64,000 nt of DNA from Streptococcus porcinus (lineage in GTDB: Bacteria > Bacillota > Bacilli > Lactobacillales > Streptococcaceae). Under the pieces are notes generated by a model, which saw nothing but the letters and a program-made list of their open reading frames with translations, was not told the origin of the DNA and did no database searches. Both the position numbers and the translations under genes were made by a program. This document shows positions 8,898 through 17,003 of the stretch, piece by piece (position 1 is the first letter of the stretch; every line of letters begins with the position of its first letter). The stretch covers positions 1,178,001 through 1,242,000 of the forward strand of contig NZ_LR594036.1 in assembly GCF_901542335.1 (NCBI RefSeq), given 5' to 3'.

Positions 8898-9095
8898 ATG
8901 AAAGTATCCATAATTCCAGAAAAGTGTATTGCATGCGGTCTTTGTCAGACCTATTCTGACCTCTTTGACTACCAAGACGATGGCATCGTAAAGTTTACAG
9001 ATTCAGATAGTTTACAAAAAGAAATCTCTCTTCATGATAGGCAAACTTTACGTGCGGTCAAATCATGTCCAACTAAAGCACTTACAATAGAGTAA
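8898..9095 (+). CDS. fer: Ferredoxin, single [4Fe-4S] cluster
   Basis: A 65-residue cytoplasmic electron carrier. The cluster ligands are visible as C10, C13 and C16 (CIACGLC) and C57 (SCPTKAL), the pattern of monocluster bacterial ferredoxins. No Shine-Dalgarno sequence precedes the ATG; a TTGTTA/TAAAAT promoter places the transcript start at the ATG, so the gene is predicted to be leaderless. The last 14 bases overlap the end of the convergent ebsA gene, and the terminator hairpin includes the stop codon. The redox partner is not identifiable from the neighbourhood. Confidence 0.93.
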   Translation: MKVSIIPEKCIACGLCQTYSDLFDYQDDGIVKFTDSDSLQKEISLHDRQTLRAVKSCPTKALTIE

Positions 9096-9107
9096 GTGTC
9101 TTTTTTT
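9079..9107 (+). terminator. Terminator of the ferredoxin gene, built into its own stop codon
   Basis: CACTTAC, a 6-base loop and GTAAGTG form a perfect 7-pair stem followed by TCTTTTTTT. The TAA stop of the ferredoxin gene is in the 3' arm, and the whole structure lies in or next to the 3' end of ebsA on the other strand. Confidence 0.65.
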
Positions 9108-9570
9108 CATTTTTATAGTATTCAAAATAATCCAAATTAATCAAATTATCAACAAGGACAACTTCTCCCTTAAAATATGGATTAATAACTAAAGCATCAA
9201 GAAAATATTTCTTAGGCCATTTACGCATATAAAAGAGATAGTTTTTATCACTTGTACAAATAGTCACAGTTGATTTAGTGACTTCAACTTTAGTAATATC
9301 AGCAATAGCTAATTTCTGTGGCCCTAAAAACCTTAACGAAACAATTTTTAAAATTCCACCCTCTTCAATTAAGAAATAACGATGCAATCCAATTCCCACT
9401 AAGACGATAAATATGAAAAATAAGACAAAGACACGTCTAGGAATATTAGTGTTCTCATAAAGAAGTGACAATCCAATAAAAATGGGAGAAATCGCAATAG
9501 ACCAATAAATAATAGACCAGGATAATTCTGGTTGCCAGTGGTATCGGATTTTACCAAAAATTTTAATCAT
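9082..9570 (-). CDS. ebsA: EbsA-like membrane protein
   Basis: This 162-residue protein has two closely spaced membrane helices (about 18-38 and 46-66) and a hydrophilic C-terminal domain. The start IKIFGKIRYHWQPELSWSIIYWS and the length match the streptococcal EbsA family, named after an enterococcal gene near the aggregation-substance receptor locus; its biochemical role is unknown. It lies 30 bases after pepT and is probably co-transcribed with it. Its 3' end overlaps the convergent ferredoxin gene by 14 bases. Confidence 0.75.
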   Translation of the reverse strand: MIKIFGKIRYHWQPELSWSIIYWSIAISPIFIGLSLLYENTNIPRRVFVLFFIFIVLVGIGLHRYFLIEEGGILKIVSLRFLGPQKLAIADITKVEVTKSTVTICTSDKNYLFYMRKWPKKYFLDALVINPYFKGEVVLVDNLINLDYFEYYKNEKKTLTLL

Positions 9571-9600
9571 TTGATTTAGTCCCCTTAAACTTCTAGATAG

Positions 9601-10824
9601 CTATGGTTTTTGCACAATACCAACAATAACTTGAACAGCTTTTTCCATAGTTTCAAGACTGACAAATTCGAAACGACCATGCATATTTTCTCCGCCAGCA
9701 AAAATATTTGGTGTAGGGATGCCCATGAAAGAAATCTTTGACCCATCTGTGCCACCACGTATTGGCTCAATGATTGGTTTTATAGATAAGTCCTCCATCA
9801 CTTCTTTAGCTAACTCAACAGGTGTCATATCTTTTTCAATAACTTTACGCATGTTGTAATATTGATCATAAAGAGTAAGGATAACCCGTTCTGCACCAAG
9901 TTCGGCATTCATCTTGTCTGCAATAACTTGAACTGTTGCTTTTCTCTCTTGAAAGGAAGCTTCATCGAAATCACGAATAATATATGAGCTATGCGCCTCT
10001 TCAACACTACCTGACATCTCAGTCAACATATAGAAACCATCATATCCATCTGTCAATTCTGGGCGGTCACTTGTTGGTAGCTGATTGTGAAAGTCTATAG
10101 CTAACTGCATAGCATTGATCATTTGTCCTTTTGCAGTCCCAGGATGAACATTTCGACCTAAAAATGTCAAGTCTAGACCGGCTGCACTAAAGGTTTCAAA
10201 TTGTAATTCTCCTAAAGGTCCTCCATCCACAGTATAGGCAAAATCAACATCAAAATCTTCAACATCAAATTTATCAGCTCCAACACCAATTTCTTCGTCA
10301 GGTCCAAAAGCAACACGAATTTCACAGTGCTCTATTTTAGGATTGGCTACTAAAAACTCAATAGCTGTCATTATTTCAGCTATTCCTGATTTATCATCTG
10401 AACCAAGTAATGTTGTGCCATCCGTTGTAATAAGAGTTTGACCTAAATAATTATTCAGATTTGAAAACGCGTCAGGATCTAATGAATATCCAGATTCACC
10501 CAAATCAATTGCCCCTCCTTGGTAATTTTCAATAATTTGGGGATTGACATTTTCAGCATTAAAATCAGCTGTATCAATGTGAGAGATAAAACCAATTTTA
10601 CGAGTTAAATGGCTGGCATTAGCCGGTAAAGTTCCGACAACATAACCATTTTCAGAGAGGTAATGAACATTCTGCAAACCGATTGCTTCCATTTCTGGCT
10701 TTAAAATGTTCAAGGCAAAATCTACTTGACTTTGCGTACTAGGAGTTGTCTTACTTTCAGGATTACTGCGTGTATTAACTTTAACGTATTTCAAAAAACG
10801 TTCTAAAAGAGTGTTATTTAACAT
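9601..10824 (-). CDS. pepT: Peptidase T (tripeptidase)
   Basis: A 407-residue zinc aminotripeptidase of the M20B family that releases the N-terminal residue of tripeptides in the cytoplasm. Metal-site segments are visible: [28 protein letters not shown] (catalytic Glu and metal Glu), YTVDGG and [11 protein letters not shown]. The longest frame begins at TTG 10836, but GAGG six bases before ATG 10824 fixes the start at [10 protein letters not shown]. An extended -10 (TGCTATAAT) lies about 28 bases upstream. It is followed by ebsA. Confidence 0.96.
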   Translation of the reverse strand: MLNNTLLERFLKYVKVNTRSNPESKTTPSTQSQVDFALNILKPEMEAIGLQNVHYLSENGYVVGTLPANASHLTRKIGFISHIDTADFNAENVNPQIIENYQGGAIDLGESGYSLDPDAFSNLNNYLGQTLITTDGTTLLGSDDKSGIAEIMTAIEFLVANPKIEHCEIRVAFGPDEEIGVGADKFDVEDFDVDFAYTVDGGPLGELQFETFSAAGLDLTFLGRNVHPGTAKGQMINAMQLAIDFHNQLPTSDRPELTDGYDGFYMLTEMSGSVEEAHSSYIIRDFDEASFQERKATVQVIADKMNAELGAERVILTLYDQYYNMRKVIEKDMTPVELAKEVMEDLSIKPIIEPIRGGTDGSKISFMGIPTPNIFAGGENMHGRFEFVSLETMEKAVQVIVGIVQKP

Positions 10825-10851
10825 TATCAACCTCAATCATTTATTATCCCC

Positions 10852-10860
10852 ATTATAGCA
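10852..10860 (-). promoter_or_regulatory. pepT: Extended -10 promoter of pepT
   Basis: TGCTATAAT on the minus strand with no clear -35; the expected -35 position is occupied by the terminator of the upstream amidase gene. Confidence 0.45.
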
Positions 10861-10904
10861 TAAAATAGCCCAAAAATCTTAAGCTGAGTAAGATTTTTGA
10901 GCCA
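10861..10904 (-). terminator. Terminator of the amidase gene
   Basis: On the minus strand GGCTCAAAAATCTTA and TAAGATTTTTGGGCT pair (one G.U within a roughly 14-pair stem, 7-base loop), followed by ATTTTA. It starts five bases after the amidase stop. Confidence 0.65.
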
Positions 10905-10908
10905 TTTT

Positions 10909-13218
10909 TTAGAGTGAATAGTGTTTATAGTATGACAGAATACCACTAACAACACCATTAGCTAATTTTTCTTGATAAGCTGCTGTTGTAATCTTTCCGA
11001 ACTCGGTTTCATTAGACATATAACCCAATTCTAATAGCACAGCTGGGGCCGTCGTTTCTCTTAACACCGCAAAGGTATTTCTCAAAACTCCATTATCTTT
11101 AGCAGCAGTATTCCTCACTGCAGCTGACTGAATTGCTTGCGCTAAGAAGGCACTTCTGCTCAAACGTTCGGAATCATCATGATACAATTCATTAATTGCT
11201 GAGGGATACTCTGGATAATATTCATAATAGTAGGATTCAATTCCATTAGCATAAGGGCTTGTTGAGGCATTAAAATGGAGACTGACAAAAATATCAGATA
11301 ATGAGGTATTGGCATTTTCCGACCGTGGAATCAAATCGACATATGTATCACTTGTGCGAGTAGTTATAACCTTATATCCAGCTGCTTCTAGCTTAGCCTT
11401 GATCCTATTTTGCATCTGTAAATTCAAGGTTTTCTCATATTGGTTAAAGTAAGCTGCTCCAGAATCATAACCACCATGTCCTGCATCAAGGTAAATTATC
11501 TTGTTAATCACAGCATAATTACCTTGTGAAGCAGATAAACCTATAGGTTTGGCAAAATAGTACTGACCTAAATTAAAACCTGTTGAGGTATTGTCAGCGA
11601 AATCAATGTAAGTATGGATAGTATAATTTCCTTCTAACAATTTATGATAAATTTGATTTACTAAAACCTTAGCCTGATTGTTGATAAGTGATGAGGTAAC
11701 ATACCAGTGTAAATTAGATTGGTCAGCTTCAGACCAAGCAGCAACACGAATCGTTTTGATTGCTTTTGTTCCCTGGGTAACTAACACATCAAGCATCCCT
11801 TTAGAGGCTTGATAATTGACAACTGAAACAGCGGGATCTTTTATATCCACCATTTGTTTGCTAATCTTATAAGCCCCCAAAGAAAGACCATTACGGGTTC
11901 CATCACTATAATTAGTATAAACATGCACAATATAATTATCAGAGGTATTACTATGATTTGCAATATCAATTACTTGGACTGCCATATTGTTGCTAATTAC
12001 TGGTTTATACCAAACTAAATCATCTTGCCCATTACCTTCAGACCAAACAGCAATTTGCACATCTGTCAATGTTTTTGTAGACGATGAGCCAACTACATTC
12101 ACTGTAAAACGTGTTTTGTTTTCTGCATAATCTATCACATAAACTTTTGCATTCGGTTTAGACTCAACGTTACTATATGTTCTTGTTGCTAAACCAATCT
12201 GCCCCCCTGTAATCGTACTGTTTCCATAAATATGAATATTATAGAGACCTTTCTCATTATTGTGATTTGCAATATCAACGAGCACTTGATAGACTCCTGC
12301 AGATGTTTGGCTTGCTTGATACCATTTTAAGTCATCTTGTCCATTTTTATCCGTCCAAACTGGAATAGAAACTCCTGTAATAGTCGAAGGAACGTTTGAA
12401 ACAGTAATAGTAAAAGAATTACTATCATTTTGAATTACCTTACTGCTGATTTGAGGAGTTAAAAGCGAGACCTCTAAGGTGCTAACTCCAAGCATCATTC
12501 CATTCCTTTTAGAATAGGTATGTATATGATACTTGCCATATTCCTTATGGCGGGCAAAATCTACATAAGCCGCGCCAGTCGCTGAAGCTTGATACCAAAC
12601 CAAGTCATTTTGACCTTGTTGATCTCCCCAAACAGCATAGAGTATGCTTGTATTTTCAGGAATCGTGGCCTGATATTGAATATTAATTCCTTTATCATCT
12701 ACCACTGCCTTAACAGGTTGAACCACTTGGGCTGCCTTTAAAATTGAAAGACGTTGCCCATTCTTTATTTGCAAATCTGTTTGTTCTGCTTGTGGAGTTG
12801 GTGAGTTAACAATCTTATCCTGCTTACTTAAAGTTTGGGCTTGCGAGATCTCTTTCTCAGACTTAGCTACTGTAAACTTAGTCGCAACTGTCGGTTCAGG
12901 TAACCTTTGACTAATTGCATCTATGTGACTTGTGGCAGAATCAGGTTTCACCGGAGTAACACTCGAATCTGTAGCTTTTGAAGTCACTGATGCCTTAGAA
13001 ATAGCGACAGATGAACTAATTATAGTTGATTCTGTCGAGGAAGACGAAGGCGCTGAAGGGAGGTCATTCGTTTTCACTGTTTCTGAACTAACTGTCACTA
13101 CATTCGAGGACACATTTTGATCAGTTACTGCCGTTTCGGAGGCTTTAGCTGTTTGTTGACTCCAAAAAGCTCCCAGAACAAGAGGAGCAATTAACAATAG
13201 TGGTGTTTTTTTAACCAT
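10909..13218 (-). CDS. Secreted N-acetylmuramoyl-L-alanine amidase with four Bsp-like repeats
   Basis: A 769-residue exported wall hydrolase. A signal peptide (residues 1-26, ending AKA) is followed by a Ser/Thr/Val-rich linker (about 27-150), four related repeats of about 75 residues (about 185-255, 275-350, 375-452, 480-555; each with AVW or PVW, a Q.DL.WY core and an I.IH.Y strand), and a C-terminal Amidase_3 domain (about 572-765). Zinc and catalytic residues are visible in LDAGHGG, NQYEKT, SLHFNAS and LLELGYMSN. The repeats match the GBS Bsp-like module of group B streptococcal surface proteins. Amidase_3 enzymes cut the bond between MurNAc and L-Ala. It has its own promoter and terminator. 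Confidence 0.93.
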   Translation of the reverse strand: MVKKTPLLLIAPLVLGAFWSQQTAKASETAVTDQNVSSNVVTVSSETVKTNDLPSAPSSSSTESTIISSSVAISKASVTSKATDSSVTPVKPDSATSHIDAISQRLPEPTVATKFTVAKSEKEISQAQTLSKQDKIVNSPTPQAEQTDLQIKNGQRLSILKAAQVVQPVKAVVDDKGINIQYQATIPENTSILYAVWGDQQGQNDLVWYQASATGAAYVDFARHKEYGKYHIHTYSKRNGMMLGVSTLEVSLLTPQISSKVIQNDSNSFTITVSNVPSTITGVSIPVWTDKNGQDDLKWYQASQTSAGVYQVLVDIANHNNEKGLYNIHIYGNSTITGGQIGLATRTYSNVESKPNAKVYVIDYAENKTRFTVNVVGSSSTKTLTDVQIAVWSEGNGQDDLVWYKPVISNNMAVQVIDIANHSNTSDNYIVHVYTNYSDGTRNGLSLGAYKISKQMVDIKDPAVSVVNYQASKGMLDVLVTQGTKAIKTIRVAAWSEADQSNLHWYVTSSLINNQAKVLVNQIYHKLLEGNYTIHTYIDFADNTSTGFNLGQYYFAKPIGLSASQGNYAVINKIIYLDAGHGGYDSGAAYFNQYEKTLNLQMQNRIKAKLEAAGYKVITTRTSDTYVDLIPRSENANTSLSDIFVSLHFNASTSPYANGIESYYYEYYPEYPSAINELYHDDSERLSRSAFLAQAIQSAAVRNTAAKDNGVLRNTFAVLRETTAPAVLLELGYMSNETEFGKITTAAYQEKLANGVVSGILSYYKHYSL

Positions 13219-13257
13219 CAGATCGAGACCTAGCCTTTATTTTTTAATTTTTCAACA

Positions 13258-13286
13258 ATTATAACATTTGCCATTGGTTATATCAA
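13258..13286 (-). promoter_or_regulatory. Promoter of the amidase gene
   Basis: TTGATA, a 17-base spacer and TATAAT on the minus strand, with TG one base before the -10. The start point near 13251 gives a 5' leader of about 33 bases. The ribosome-binding site is weak (TAGG). Confidence 0.75.
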
Positions 13287-13510
13287 ATAGGATAATCATA
13301 AAAGTAAAATTGTTGATAGTCTATCCTAGAAATCAGAAAATAATGCTTGAAAATTCAATAAAAAAGAAGAATAAACTTTAAGAGTAAGACTAGTTCTCAT
13401 TAGTGCTCTAAAAATTTAAAGCTAAAGATACAGATAGTTAAAAAGCATTTTGAGATCAATCCAGATAGATTTTGTGCTAACTTCTTAAAGTGAAATACAT
13501 GACCTTAGAA
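13287..13510. other. AT-rich gap between the amidase gene and the polysaccharide operon
   Basis: Together with the amidase promoter and the operon terminator this forms a gene-free gap of about 350 bases (13219-13571). I see no convincing open frame; the longest plausible one is a 12-codon ATG frame near 13343. A short palindrome, GATAGTCTATC, lies near 13316. No RNA family was recognised. Confidence 0.5.
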
Positions 13511-13542
13511 AATTAAAAACAAACCTCAAAAAGAGATTTGTT
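13511..13542 (-). terminator. Terminator of the rhamnose-polysaccharide operon
   Basis: On the minus strand AACAAATCTC, a TTTTT loop and GAGGTTTGTT form a 10-base stem (one mismatch), followed by TTTAATTTT. It lies 30 bases after the gtrA-like gene. Confidence 0.65.
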
Positions 13543-13571
13543 TTGATTTATGAATTTCGGCATCAATTACC

Positions 13572-14012
13572 TTATTTCCCATCTTTAAAAATAAAAAGTT
13601 TACTAATAACATAATTTGAAGCAATAACGATAACTTGTCCAATAATGGTTTCGATAATATTAATTAAAGAAATATCATGACTAACAAATTGTCCAATGAT
13701 GAAAGGAAATTTCTCAACTAAGAGGTAAGCTAAGAACACATCTAGTAATAAAGTAAAAAGACGCGCAATAACAAACTTGAAAAAACGACCAGTACGCCCC
13801 TTAGTCACCTGATTAAAGACAAAAATATCATTTGTAATAAAGGCAAACAGAATAGCAACCGCATTTGCAATAAATGCGGATATAGTTGCTTCTGTAATTA
13901 TTGAAAATACCAAAAACCTTGATAACATATAGACGACTGTCGCTAAAACACCAAAGAATAAATATTTAAAAGCTTCAGAATATATAATTTTTTTGAGATA
14001 TTCTTTTTTCAA
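13572..14012 (-). CDS. GtrA-like membrane protein (predicted lipid-linked sugar flippase)
   Basis: This 146-residue protein has four predicted membrane helices (about 12-32, 36-58, 76-100, 115-137), typical of the GtrA/DPMS family in length and layout. FLVFSIITEA, ANAVAILFAFITNDIFVF and VIASNYVISKLFIFKDG are characteristic family segments. GtrA proteins are thought to move undecaprenyl-phosphate sugars across the membrane in O-antigen and wall-polymer glucosylation. It is the last gene of the operon, 12 bases after the large polytopic protein, and the upstream GT2 fits as its GtrB partner. Confidence 0.8.
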   Translation of the reverse strand: MKKEYLKKIIYSEAFKYLFFGVLATVVYMLSRFLVFSIITEATISAFIANAVAILFAFITNDIFVFNQVTKGRTGRFFKFVIARLFTLLLDVFLAYLLVEKFPFIIGQFVSHDISLINIIETIIGQVIVIASNYVISKLFIFKDGK

Positions 14013-14024
14013 ATAGGACTCCTT

Positions 14025-16064
14025 TTACTTTTTATATCTATAGATTCTATTTCCGTCCAAATCAGGGCCATAAACTTTTACCATTTTTTTGCCAAAATCT
14101 TCTTCAAGATTTCTCTGAGTTAGTAAATAACGAACTTTTAGTCGATCAACTTCATTTACATTTAACTGAAGGTTCAAAACATCTGGCACAGGAGCCTCCA
14201 TTCTTGTCTTACTGGAAGTCAAAAAAACTTGCATATGAGCATACCGATTCCAAGCATTTTCACTAGCCCTGCTAGGATCAATTTTCTCCATCAACTTTTT
14301 ATCAGGATAAAATCTAACACTATTAAGTGTATGTGCACCAAACATTTGTGGGTAATTATAAAGGCTCCCTTCACTGATCCAATTTGCATCTGGATCTTTT
14401 TTAATCATCTCTTTTAGTTTAATTGTTAATTTTTTGGATTCAATACTTGTTAGCCCTTTGACAGTTGGATTAACTGTCATACCACTTCCAACAATGAGAG
14501 GTAAAAGGGTAAGCGACAAAAACAACCTTTTCTTATAGAGTATCGAAACTAATGCTAATAATAAGAACAAACTAATAGCTAAAATATACTTAGTGCCAAT
14601 ATAACCTTGATAATCACTATTTTTTATAGTGATATAGGTTATCAAGCCTATTCCTAAGATAGATATAACAGTTAAGAATATTTTTTTTAATTTACTAATT
14701 GATTGATAAACTTGATTCCATATGTAGGAAATATACCAAATTGAAACGAAGACGCTAATGACAGCAAGAGACTGCCAAGCACGACCTGAGGTAACATAAG
14801 AAAATAAACTTAACTTTGCAAAAATTTCTGGTATACCAACTACAGCATAAAATGCTAAAAAGAGTGAATAAAAAAGAGATAGAAGCTGAAAACTATTTTT
14901 TCCTAGGTCTTCCTTCCTTATAGTAATTGGTAACAAAAAGATAATGATGAAAAGAAAATTAATAGAGCTAGCAGCTTCTACTTGATTTCCTATGGATGGT
15001 ATTTTAAAAGGTAAAATTAACGTGTTAAAAATATCAGAAATACGTTTCCAAGATAAGTCACCCCCTATTGAAACACGATGACCTGGATAGACTGTGTTTA
15101 ACACAAGTTTTATGGCCTCTTTACTCTCCAACAAACTATATCCAATAATAGAGAATGAAACCAACAAGGAGACTATCATTATCAGATAATCACTTTTTCG
15201 CACTTCTTTTCGTTTCAGTGCTTTGACAAAAACTACACTGAAAAAGAAGAGGATAAGATAAGCAAAAGGAACTTGAAAAGCAGGATAGATAATTAAGACA
15301 AATCCAACAATAGACACTACTAGTAATCCAGCGAATGCTATTTTTTGGTAAAGTCTTGACGATTTAAAATAATGATAGATGAATACCATTATAGCAAGTG
15401 AGTTAAACACAACATCTCCAAGATGCTGCATAAACCACCATTGTGTCGCTGGTGTAAAAGTAATCCATAAACTACCAATGATCGAAACAAAGAGATTCTT
15501 CTTTGTAATAATCATTGAAAACTCAAAAGCTAATAGAATCATAAATATTATCTTGAAACACCAGTACCAAGATAGACCATAAGCAGATCCTAAAAATATA
15601 AATCCCCAATTAGCCGGTTTTCCGATAATAGACAAATCTTTTACGGGAGCATTATAAGCTAGAATCATATTTTGGCCCGATAAACCGTAATGTGTATTTA
15701 TAATATGGTTGCCAGTATTCGCTTGGGAAATAAAATACGGTGTTTGCACCATCCATTCATCGGTTCTAATCATCCGAGGTACTCCAATTAGAGTACCATC
15801 TTCTCTTGGCGTTAAGGACACCCAATTTTTTAGTTCTGTTGGGATATCTACAGTATCCTTATTATTAACCGCAGAAAATTGATTAATCGTTTTTTGCCTG
15901 CTATTAGCAATAGTTTCACTAACCCCAAAATTATTCCAATTTGAAAGTGAACTTCCATGAAGCTGAAAAAAAACTCCAATAAATAAACAAACTAGGGCTA
16001 TCAAATAGCGAAACTTTATAAGTTTATGAATTCCTAATTTAATAGTCTGATATCCGTCAATCAT
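14025..16064 (-). CDS. Polytopic membrane protein, predicted GT-C-type glycosyltransferase
   Basis: The 679 residues contain about 12-13 membrane helices. There is a long extracellular loop after helix 1 (about 37-160) and a soluble C-terminal domain (about 540-679). The first loop carries an acidic TDEW motif (D102, E103), where GT-C enzymes place catalytic acids. The loop also has YNAPVKDLSIIGKPANWG, after which several closely spaced helices follow. No soluble GT motif is present. It overlaps the GT2 gene by 4 bases and is followed by the GtrA-like gene, so it best fits the enzyme that transfers a lipid-linked sugar to the rhamnan outside the cell. The GT-C call rests on topology and context. 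Confidence 0.65.
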   Translation of the reverse strand: MIDGYQTIKLGIHKLIKFRYLIALVCLFIGVFFQLHGSSLSNWNNFGVSETIANSRQKTINQFSAVNNKDTVDIPTELKNWVSLTPREDGTLIGVPRMIRTDEWMVQTPYFISQANTGNHIINTHYGLSGQNMILAYNAPVKDLSIIGKPANWGFIFLGSAYGLSWYWCFKIIFMILLAFEFSMIITKKNLFVSIIGSLWITFTPATQWWFMQHLGDVVFNSLAIMVFIYHYFKSSRLYQKIAFAGLLVVSIVGFVLIIYPAFQVPFAYLILFFFSVVFVKALKRKEVRKSDYLIMIVSLLVSFSIIGYSLLESKEAIKLVLNTVYPGHRVSIGGDLSWKRISDIFNTLILPFKIPSIGNQVEAASSINFLFIIIFLLPITIRKEDLGKNSFQLLSLFYSLFLAFYAVVGIPEIFAKLSLFSYVTSGRAWQSLAVISVFVSIWYISYIWNQVYQSISKLKKIFLTVISILGIGLITYITIKNSDYQGYIGTKYILAISLFLLLALVSILYKKRLFLSLTLLPLIVGSGMTVNPTVKGLTSIESKKLTIKLKEMIKKDPDANWISEGSLYNYPQMFGAHTLNSVRFYPDKKLMEKIDPSRASENAWNRYAHMQVFLTSSKTRMEAPVPDVLNLQLNVNEVDRLKVRYLLTQRNLEEDFGKKMVKVYGPDLDGNRIYRYKK

Positions 16065-17002
16065 CTTTTTACATTATTTCTTTCGTAGTAATCATACACT
16101 TTTAATTCATATTGCATTTTATTCTGCCTAACAATTGTGTCCAGGATAAAACCAGATACAAAAGAAAGAGCTGCAAGGACCATAAAACCCGTCGCTAGGA
16201 TAGCTGATGGCATTTTATTAATTAGGCCAGTTCTAGCAAATTCACTAATCACAGGAATCCCAACTGCTAAACCTAAGATAAATAAAATTGTGGCAACAAT
16301 ACTAAAAAACAGTAAAGGCTTGTAATCTTTGAAGAGATTAAAAATCATTTTTAAAACTTTAAAGCCATCAGAAAATGTATTTAATTTTGATTCGCTTCCT
16401 TCTGGTCTATCTTGATAAGTTATTGGTACTTCAACAAGTTTAAAACGTTTATCCAGAGAATGAATCGACAATTCTGTTTCGATTTCAAAGCCTGGAGATA
16501 AAACAGGAAATGTTTTAACAAATAGACGATTAAACCCACGATAACCTGTCATAATATCTTGATAGTTTCCTTTATACAATCTATTAATTAAGGTTTTAAC
16601 TAAATTATTCCCAAATCCATGAAACCCACGTTTATTCTCTTTAGCGTAGGTACCATTTGAAAGACGATCACCAATAGTCATATCAGCAAGACCAGATCTT
16701 AGAGGAGCAAGTAATTTCTCAACTTCAGCAGCTGGATAAGTATCATCTGCATCAATCATAATATAGTAATCAGCATCAATTTCTCTAAACATAGAACGAA
16801 CGACATTTCCTTTTCCTTGTCGTGGTTCAAATCTCACAATGGCTCCAGCTTCTCTGGCTAGTTGGTTAGTTTTATCTTTTGAATTATTGTCATAAACATA
16901 AATGTCAGCTTCAGGTAAGTAGTATTGAAAATCTTTTATCACTTTCTGAATAGTTACTTCTTCATTATAAGCTGGTAATAGCACTGCAATTTTTTCTGTC
17001 AT
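16061..17002 (-). CDS. GtrB-like polyprenyl-phosphate glycosyltransferase (GT2)
   Basis: The 313 residues have an N-terminal GT-A domain (VLLPAYNEEVTIQKVI; the metal-binding acidic motif IDADD at 83-87; GYRGFNRLFVK in the middle) and two C-terminal membrane helices (about 233-255 and 265-292). This is the layout of GtrB, DPM1 and GacI, which transfer a sugar from a nucleotide donor to undecaprenyl phosphate. In S. pyogenes, GacI makes GlcNAc-P-undecaprenol; in S. mutans the related SccN makes the glucosyl lipid. The sugar here cannot be read from sequence. It overlaps the following gene by 4 bases. Confidence 0.85.
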   Translation of the reverse strand: MTEKIAVLLPAYNEEVTIQKVIKDFQYYLPEADIYVYDNNSKDKTNQLAREAGAIVRFEPRQGKGNVVRSMFREIDADYYIMIDADDTYPAAEVEKLLAPLRSGLADMTIGDRLSNGTYAKENKRGFHGFGNNLVKTLINRLYKGNYQDIMTGYRGFNRLFVKTFPVLSPGFEIETELSIHSLDKRFKLVEVPITYQDRPEGSESKLNTFSDGFKVLKMIFNLFKDYKPLLFFSIVATILFILGLAVGIPVISEFARTGLINKMPSAILATGFMVLAALSFVSGFILDTIVRQNKMQYELKVYDYYERNNVKR

Positions 17003-17003
17003 T

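Noticed and set aside
13343..13381. Twelve-codon ATG frame in the gap after the amidase promoter
   Set aside because: Too short, no ribosome-binding site and strongly A-rich.
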